Source: Desulfobacula sp. (GTDB lineage: Bacteria > Desulfobacterota > Desulfobacteria > Desulfobacterales > Desulfobacteraceae). From it: a stretch of 64,000 bases of DNA. Both the position numbers and the translations under genes were made by a program. Every line of letters starts with the position of its first letter. Positions within the stretch are counted from its first letter, which is position 1. Positions 59,057 to 64,000 of the stretch are shown here, in pieces. Under the pieces are notes generated by a model, which saw nothing but the letters and a program-made list of their open reading frames with translations, searched no databases and was not told where the DNA came from. The stretch is from positions 1 to 64,000 of the forward strand of contig JABGOU010000008.1 in the NCBI GenBank assembly GCA_018645325.1. The letters run 5' to 3'.

Positions 59057-60430
59057 ATGAGTCATAATGTTTATATAAAACGAACAAAAATCAAAGCACC
59101 AGTGGAAAAGCTTTTTGCCTGGCATGCAAGAGATGGAGCCATATCAAGACTTACACCGCCATGGGCACCCTTGAAAATGATCTGGCGAAGCGGCCATGGG
59201 ATTCAAAAGGGAGTAAAAATAGCATTTCGGATAAGCCTTTTTAAGGTATCCATGATCTGGGAGGCAGAACATATAGAATACCTGGAAAACAAAGTGTTTA
59301 AAGATCGGCAGGTTAAAGGCCCTTTTTCCAAATGGGAACATACTCACAGGTTTATAGCCCATGGCCCACAAAATTCAATCATGGAAGATAAGGTTGAATT
59401 TAAACTTCCCTTTGGATTTTTAAGCCGGCCTTTTTACAGGTTTGCCAAAAAAGAATTTGAAAGAATGTTCAGATACAGGCACAGGGTACTTAAATATGAT
59501 CTTGAAAACCATGTGGACAAAACCCCTAAAAAAACAATTCTTATTTCAGGCTCTTCCGGAACCATGGGAAGTATATTGGTTCCACTCTTAAGAACCCTGG
59601 GTCATGATGTGATAAGGCTTGTAAGAAAAAAAGAAAACCTTTTAAAAGATGAGCTTTTCTGGGATCCTTATAAAGGAATCTTGAACCTGGAAAATAAAGG
59701 ACCCATTGATGCCGTCATAAATTTAAACGGTGTTGATATCTCAAGGGGCAGGTGGACAAAAAAACAAAAACAAAGGATTATTGACTCCAGAGTTTTTCCA
59801 ACCCGGCTGCTTGTTGAGAAAATCAAAGATCTTGATCATAAACCTGAGGTCTTTATTTCATCTTCTGCAATAGGCTTTTATGGCGAAAGAGAAGATAAGA
59901 CCTTAAACGAAACATCCAAAATGGGAGATTGTTTTATTTCCAGGGTTTGCAAAAAGTGGGAACATGCATCCATGGATGCCCAAAAGGCAGGGATCAGGAC
60001 CATTCAGCTCAGGACCGGTGTCGTGCTTACCCCGGCAGGTGGTGCACTCAAAAGAATGGAACTGCCTTTTAAAACAGGCTGCGGTGTAAGACTTTCCCAC
60101 GGCAGGCAATATATGAGCTGGATCAGTATGGATGATGCAGTATCAGGCATATTATACATATTAGGGCATGAAAAAATCAGGGGACCTGTAAATCTGGTAT
60201 CTCCCAATCCTGTAAACAATAAGACCTTTTCAAAGATATTGGCAGGTATTTTTTCAAAAAAAGTATTATTTGTCATGCCCAGATTTATAGCTCTTGCTCT
60301 TTGGGGGGAACTTGGAAAAGAAACCCTTTTGACCAGTACAAGGGTGAAACCTGAAAAGCTTCTGGTCAATGGGTTTTCGTTTCAGCATGAATCGCTTTTG
60401 CCGGCATTGAAGGATATGCTTGGCAGATAA
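59057..60430 (+). CDS. SRPBCC-TIGR01777 fusion protein
   Basis: This is a 457-residue protein. Residues ~1-150 form an SRPBCC (START-like) ligand-binding domain (KAPVEKLFAWHARDGAISRL, then FSKWEHTHRF). Residues ~157-455 are a TIGR01777 epimerase-like domain: ILISGSSGTMGSILVPLLR, VINLNGVDISRGRWTKKQK, FISSSAIGFYGERED and MSWISMDDAVSGILYI, with the C-terminal DUF1731 part. The domain order equals the long form of this family. It pairs with the single-domain paralogue at 46.5 kb. Function unknown; a hydrophobic ligand is likely bound by the N-domain. Confidence 0.88.
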   Translation: MSHNVYIKRTKIKAPVEKLFAWHARDGAISRLTPPWAPLKMIWRSGHGIQKGVKIAFRISLFKVSMIWEAEHIEYLENKVFKDRQVKGPFSKWEHTHRFIAHGPQNSIMEDKVEFKLPFGFLSRPFYRFAKKEFERMFRYRHRVLKYDLENHVDKTPKKTILISGSSGTMGSILVPLLRTLGHDVIRLVRKKENLLKDELFWDPYKGILNLENKGPIDAVINLNGVDISRGRWTKKQKQRIIDSRVFPTRLLVEKIKDLDHKPEVFISSSAIGFYGEREDKTLNETSKMGDCFISRVCKKWEHASMDAQKAGIRTIQLRTGVVLTPAGGALKRMELPFKTGCGVRLSHGRQYMSWISMDDAVSGILYILGHEKIRGPVNLVSPNPVNNKTFSKILAGIFSKKVLFVMPRFIALALWGELGKETLLTSTRVKPEKLLVNGFSFQHESLLPALKDMLGR

Positions 60431-60442
60431 AATTTTAAATTT

Positions 60443-60576
60443 GTAATTGTTCAGCCCGTTAAAAAAGTTATCCCCAAAGCCCTGTCTGATGGATATTTAC
60501 AGGAGGTTAAGCGAATAGCCTCGAAACAAGTATCCATCAGACAGGGCGGTTTCAAGCGTAAGAACTGAATAATTAC
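60443..60576 (+). mobile_element. IS66-like MITE, copy G
   Basis: This is a 134-bp copy with GTAATTGTTCAGC and TGAATAATTAC tips. Flanking TTAAATTT and GAAAATTT match 6/8. It begins 12 bases after the TIGR01777 stop and may serve as that gene's terminator. Confidence 0.85.
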
Positions 60577-60627
60577 GAAAATTTTTTTAAATGAAAAATA
60601 ATAAATAAAAATAAAAGGTAAAATAGC

Positions 60628-60676
60628 TAAGGATCCGCTCAAAAATTGGTAATTAGTTTTTGAGTGGGACCCTAAG
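60628..60676. repeat. third palindrome family, copy 2 (intact)
   Basis: CTAAGGATCCGCTCAAAAA is followed by a short AT spacer and TTTTTGAGTGGGACCCTAAG, an imperfect palindrome of ~49 bases. It ends 11 bases before the ATG of the membrane-protein gene, so its right arm and the following AAGGAAAA form the leader and ribosome site. Confidence 0.7.
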
Positions 60677-60687
60677 GAAAATCTAAA

Positions 60688-61782
60688 ATGAATATCAAAT
60701 TAAAAACTCTTTTTTCTTTTTTAATGATTACAGCGCTTGTTTTCGGGTTTATCCATGTTTATTTCCCGGCTGATAATTATAGTTTTGAAAGGCTTCACAT
60801 TTTCCTTTTTAATCTTTGTACAGGAGGAAGCATTCTTTTGTACTATACCCAGGGAAGAAAGAAAGTATCCAAAACCATCAAGTTTTTTTTCCTGGGGTCA
60901 TTAATTTATGCATTTTCAGCCTTTTTTAAAATCTATCCAATTACCATACTTGTCTCAGTACCTCTTTTTATACTTGTTGAAAAAATTCGAATTAAAAGAT
61001 TTTCTTTGTTTCCTGTTATTTTTTTTAAATTTAAAGAACCCGTATCAGAAAAATTCCACCAGGCATCTTTGCTCTGCCTCTCCATAGGGATTGTCATGGC
61101 AGGCATGGTTATTTTAAACAATGAATATTTTAAATTTGTTACCATGGAAAAATTGACCCTGAACACATTTTTCTTAGGATTTTCTTTTCCTTTGTCCCTG
61201 ATAACGCTTTCCCTTGTTTTCGCCATGCTTAAAAAAATAGAAACTTCATCAATCAAGTTACTTATGGAAATTTGTTTCTGGACCATAACCCTTGGAGTGA
61301 TAATATTTTTTATTTTTATTTTACTGGAAAAATTTATTCCCCAGATTTTTGTTACTCTGGCACTTTTTACAGCAGTGGTCCTTGTTTTTTATCTTTATTC
61401 AAAATTTGCAGATAGAACTCAACAAAAATTTTTTTTAACCTCGGGTATAGGGTTTTTAATTTTTACAGCCATAACAGGTATTGCATACATATTCATGCAG
61501 ATGTCTGAAGGGTATGATCCTCAAAAAATAAAATGGCTTCTGCACATTCATGTTTTTGCCTCCTTATATGGCTGGAATCTCTGCGGCCTGTCAATTATCT
61601 GCAGGTTTGGTGATTTCCCCATAAAACTTCATTCCACAAGTGTGATTTTTATGCACTGGCTTACGGCAATTGTTTTAGCTCCGCTAGGTATTTTTTATGG
61701 ATGGTTTGCAATCTTTGCCATCATTGGATATTCATTTATAGTGCTGACATTATTTTTTAGCAGTAATAAGGATTCAAGATGA
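60688..61782 (+). CDS. polytopic membrane protein of unknown function
   Basis: This is a 364-residue, very hydrophobic protein with about ten to eleven membrane helices. Two late helices hold histidines in WLLHIHVFASLYGWN and STSVIFMHWLTAIVL, spaced as if for heme or metal, so a distant relation to the heme-copper or NnrS-like membrane proteins is conceivable, but I cannot assign it. Its stop overlaps the DHH gene start by 4 bases, so the two are coupled. Confidence 0.6.
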   Translation: MNIKLKTLFSFLMITALVFGFIHVYFPADNYSFERLHIFLFNLCTGGSILLYYTQGRKKVSKTIKFFFLGSLIYAFSAFFKIYPITILVSVPLFILVEKIRIKRFSLFPVIFFKFKEPVSEKFHQASLLCLSIGIVMAGMVILNNEYFKFVTMEKLTLNTFFLGFSFPLSLITLSLVFAMLKKIETSSIKLLMEICFWTITLGVIIFFIFILLEKFIPQIFVTLALFTAVVLVFYLYSKFADRTQQKFFLTSGIGFLIFTAITGIAYIFMQMSEGYDPQKIKWLLHIHVFASLYGWNLCGLSIICRFGDFPIKLHSTSVIFMHWLTAIVLAPLGIFYGWFAIFAIIGYSFIVLTLFFSSNKDSR

Positions 61783-62768
61783 CTAACAAGGAAAAACTAG
61801 GCCGGTTTTTAAGCCTTTTTAAGGGCAGTTCAAAAGTGCTGGTTGTGATCAATGCTGATCCTGATTCCATTGCAAGTGCAATGGCTGTTAAAAGACTTTT
61901 ATGGAGAAAGGTAAGCGAGGTCGGCATAGCCTATTTTAATAAAATAAGCAGGCCCGATAATCTGGCCATGATCGAATATACTGATCCGGGCATAGTAAGG
62001 ATAGAGGATATAAAAAAAGAAAATTTTAATAGTTTTATAGTGGTGGATTCCCAGCCTGATCATAATGAAATATTTGGACAATTTGACTATGATGCCATTA
62101 TCGATCACCATGCTTTGACCTGTGACAATGCAATATATGCCGATATTCGACCAGATTACGGGGCATGCTCCACCATATTGACTGAATATATCAAGTCAAA
62201 AAAAATAAAACCCTCTTCCAAGCTTGCTGCAGCCCTGATGCTGGGGATTAAAACCGATACTTCGGATTTTACCAGGCAGGCAAGCCTGAAAGATATAAGG
62301 GCCTTTCAATACCTTTATAGATTTGCAGATAATAATATTGTTACCAAAGTTGAAAGAGCAGCATTGACCCAGGAAGATCTGGATTTTTTAGGCAATGCCA
62401 TAAAACACAGAAAACTTATGCACAACAGGGTTTTTTTCCATGCGGGAAATATAACCAAGCCGGATGAACTGGTTGTGGTGGCAGACTTTTTTTTAACCCT
62501 TGTAATGGTTAACTGGAGTATTATTTCAGGTATTTATGAAAAAAAACTTATTATTATTGTTCGAAATGATGGCCTGAGAAAAGGTGCGGGAAATGCTGTT
62601 AAAGAAGCCTTTTCCATGTATGGTTCAGCAGGCGGTCACAAGACAATGGCCAGGGCAGAGCTTGATTTAACGCTGATTCGAAAACAAATTGGGGCGGTTA
62701 ATAAAAAAGCCCTTGGAGACTGGATTATATCGGTTATTGAAAAGACAGCCGGCAAGAAAATAGAATAA
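61779..62768 (+). CDS. DHH-family phosphoesterase
   Basis: This is a 329-residue DHH/DHHA1 phosphoesterase related to NrnA-type nucleases or cyclic-dinucleotide phosphodiesterases. Motif I reads VINADPDSIASAMAVK, motif II VVDSQPDHNE, and motif III is DAIIDHHAL with the DHH triad; DYGACSTILTEY follows. The C-terminal DHHA1 part ends with the glycine-rich SAGGHKTMARAEL. The histidine usual at the head of motif I (HxNPDxD) is replaced by valine, so metal binding may differ. It overlaps the membrane-protein gene. A MITE begins 6 bases after its stop. Confidence 0.85.
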   Translation: MTNKEKLGRFLSLFKGSSKVLVVINADPDSIASAMAVKRLLWRKVSEVGIAYFNKISRPDNLAMIEYTDPGIVRIEDIKKENFNSFIVVDSQPDHNEIFGQFDYDAIIDHHALTCDNAIYADIRPDYGACSTILTEYIKSKKIKPSSKLAAALMLGIKTDTSDFTRQASLKDIRAFQYLYRFADNNIVTKVERAALTQEDLDFLGNAIKHRKLMHNRVFFHAGNITKPDELVVVADFFLTLVMVNWSIISGIYEKKLIIIVRNDGLRKGAGNAVKEAFSMYGSAGGHKTMARAELDLTLIRKQIGAVNKKALGDWIISVIEKTAGKKIE

Positions 62769-62773
62769 TTTTT

Positions 62774-62908
62774 GTAATTATTCAGATCTTGCGCTTGAAC
62801 CCGCCCTGTCTGATGGATATTTGTTTCGAGGCTATTCACTTAACTTCCTGCAAATATCCATCAGACAGGGCTTTGGGGATAATTTTTTTTAACGGGCTGA
62901 ACAATTAC
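62774..62908 (-). mobile_element. IS66-like MITE, copy H
   Basis: This is a 135-bp copy in reverse orientation with a perfect 8-bp target duplication, TAATTTTT (62766-62773 and 62909-62916). It sits between the DHH gene and the phenylacetate-CoA ligase-like gene, which starts 33 bases further on. Confidence 0.9.
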
Positions 62909-62940
62909 TAATTTTTTTTATATTTATAAAGGACGAGCAT

Positions 62941-64000
62941 ATGAATCAACCCGAATACTGGAACCCGGCTCTGGAGACAATGCCTCTGGAAAAACTTAAG
63001 CTTTTGCAGTTTAAGAAGTTTAAAAGAATATTAAACTGGGCTTATACCCATTCAAAATTTCATAAAGCACTGTATGATACAGAAGGAATGACCCCGGATG
63101 ATATCCGTTCCTTTGATGATATTAAAAAGATTCCAAAAGTTGAAAAATCCATGATGAGAGAGATTCAGAGTAAAGATCCCTTTCCCTATGGCGATGCTTT
63201 GTGTGTTCCATTAGAAGAGGTGTCAACCTACAGGCAGACAAGTGGTACAACTGGCCAGCCTGTTTATCAGCCCGATACCTGGCAGGACTGGGAATGGTGG
63301 TCGGAATGCTGGTCTTTTGTTTTATGGGCCCAGGGATATCGTCCAAAAGACAGGGTATTTATTCCCTTTGGATATAATATTTTCGTGGCTTTCTGGGCCG
63401 GCCATTATGCAGCGGAGAAACTGGGCTGTGAAGTGGTCCCGGGAGGAGTCCTTGACACCCAGTCCCGGATTTTAAAAATAAAAGAATTAAATGCAACTGC
63501 CATGATGGCAACCCCTACATATGTCTTGAGAATGGCGGATGTGGCAAAGAACAAGATGGGAATCGATCCAAGTGAACTCTCCATCAATAAAATCACCTGT
63601 GCAGGAGAGCCCGGGGCCGGTATCCCCAGCACGAAAAAAAGGATGGAAGATGCCTGGGGGGCAAAAGTATATGACCATTCCGGCGCAACTGAAATCGGTG
63701 CATGGTCATATGAGTGCCGGGACCAGCCTTGCGGAATGCATGTCAATGAAGCCATGTTTCTTGTGGAAATAGAAGATATTAATACGGGTGAGATCACAGA
63801 AGAGCCCGGACGAAAAGGAAAAATGATCATCACCGCACTGGACAGAATGGCACAACCCTGTATAAGGTTTGATTCTAAGGATGTTATTGAATGGGATTCT
63901 GATCTTTGTTCATGTGGCAGGACTTTTAGGCTGATCAAGGGCGGTGTCCTTGGTCGGGCAGATGATATTACAAAGGTGAAAGGGGTGCTCCTTTCTCCTG
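62941..64000 (+). CDS. paaK: phenylacetate-CoA ligase-like protein, N-terminal part
   Basis: The first ~353 residues of an AMP-forming ligase of the PaaK group, cut by the window end. ATG at 62941 has AAAGGACGA before it. The phosphate loop is TYRQTSGTTGQPVYQPDT, followed by ATPTYVLRMAD, TCAGEPGAGIPSTKKRME, YDHSGATEIGAW and the zinc-site cysteines of PaaK (YECRDQPCGMH, DLCSCGRTF). The enzyme should activate an aromatic acid to its CoA thioester with ATP. This fits an aromatic-degrading sulfate reducer such as Desulfobacula. The exact acid is unknown. Confidence 0.87.
   Translation, partial: MNQPEYWNPALETMPLEKLKLLQFKKFKRILNWAYTHSKFHKALYDTEGMTPDDIRSFDDIKKIPKVEKSMMREIQSKDPFPYGDALCVPLEEVSTYRQTSGTTGQPVYQPDTWQDWEWWSECWSFVLWAQGYRPKDRVFIPFGYNIFVAFWAGHYAAEKLGCEVVPGGVLDTQSRILKIKELNATAMMATPTYVLRMADVAKNKMGIDPSELSINKITCAGEPGAGIPSTKKRMEDAWGAKVYDHSGATEIGAWSYECRDQPCGMHVNEAMFLVEIEDINTGEITEEPGRKGKMIITALDRMAQPCIRFDSKDVIEWDSDLCSCGRTFRLIKGGVLGRADDITKVKGVLLSP

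Overview
The window looks like a chromosomal segment of an AT-rich, strictly anaerobic deltaproteobacterium (Desulfobacterota), most likely a Desulfobacula/Desulfobacter-like member of the Desulfobacteraceae. The support is gene content: desulfoferrodoxin, rubredoxin, a flavodiiron oxygen reductase, ferritin-like diiron proteins, a ferredoxin:thioredoxin reductase subunit, ADP-forming acyl-CoA synthetases, TRAP transport and a GrdB-type relic. The genus is inference; no rRNA is present.

Layout. 1-2.4 kb: end of a TRAP permease, a lone response regulator, and a decayed GrdB-like gene among repeats. 2.4-5.6 kb: rfaE2, pgeF and the F0 genes atpZ-atpI-atpB-atpE, whose c subunit carries a complete Na+-binding signature. 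5.7-13.5 kb (minus strand): ACT protein, crotonase, cell-wall amidase, mutS, LapA-like protein, M23-like peptidase, CooT-like protein and a phosphoesterase. 13.6-17.6 kb: two toxin-antitoxin pairs flank an acdA-acdB operon. 17.7-25.7 kb: a membrane-anchored reductive-dehalogenase-like protein and a histidine-utilisation cluster (hutI, hutU, hutC, hutH) with a visible HutC-type operator. 25.7-31.4 kb: dGTPase, Mrp, a lipoprotein pair and RpoH. 31.6-35.4 kb: tRNA-Arg(UCU) followed by an accessory patch with an IS110 transposase, two IS3 tail fragments, a foldable element and gene debris. 35.5-45 kb: a signalling block (SH3, M48 protease, CHASE2 cyclase; then AstA-like, a substrate-binding protein, a SulP transporter with a cNMP domain, and an HD-GYP protein). 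45.3-53.9 kb: S24 repressor, TIGR01777 protein, a second ACD operon, exonuclease III, citrate synthase, FTR and glutaredoxin. 54.3-58.9 kb: an oxygen/superoxide defence block. 59-64 kb: a second TIGR01777 protein, a membrane protein, a DHH phosphoesterase and the start of a phenylacetate-CoA ligase-like gene.

The most striking feature is a layered set of small mobile repeats. Eight copies of a ~135-bp element have GTAA tips; of the seven copies with both ends, four keep perfect 8-bp target duplications and three keep imperfect ones (7/8, 6/8 and 6/8). These are hallmarks of the IS66 family, so they look like an IS66-derived MITE. A second family of perfect 64-bp hairpins begins GGGGTCAGGC. 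A third palindrome family occurs upstream of two operons. The elements nest in one another, and two have rewritten host proteins: one MITE supplies the last 15 codons of hutI, and one 64-bp hairpin sits in frame inside a lipoprotein signal peptide. In both cases the pre-insertion gene can be reconstructed base by base.
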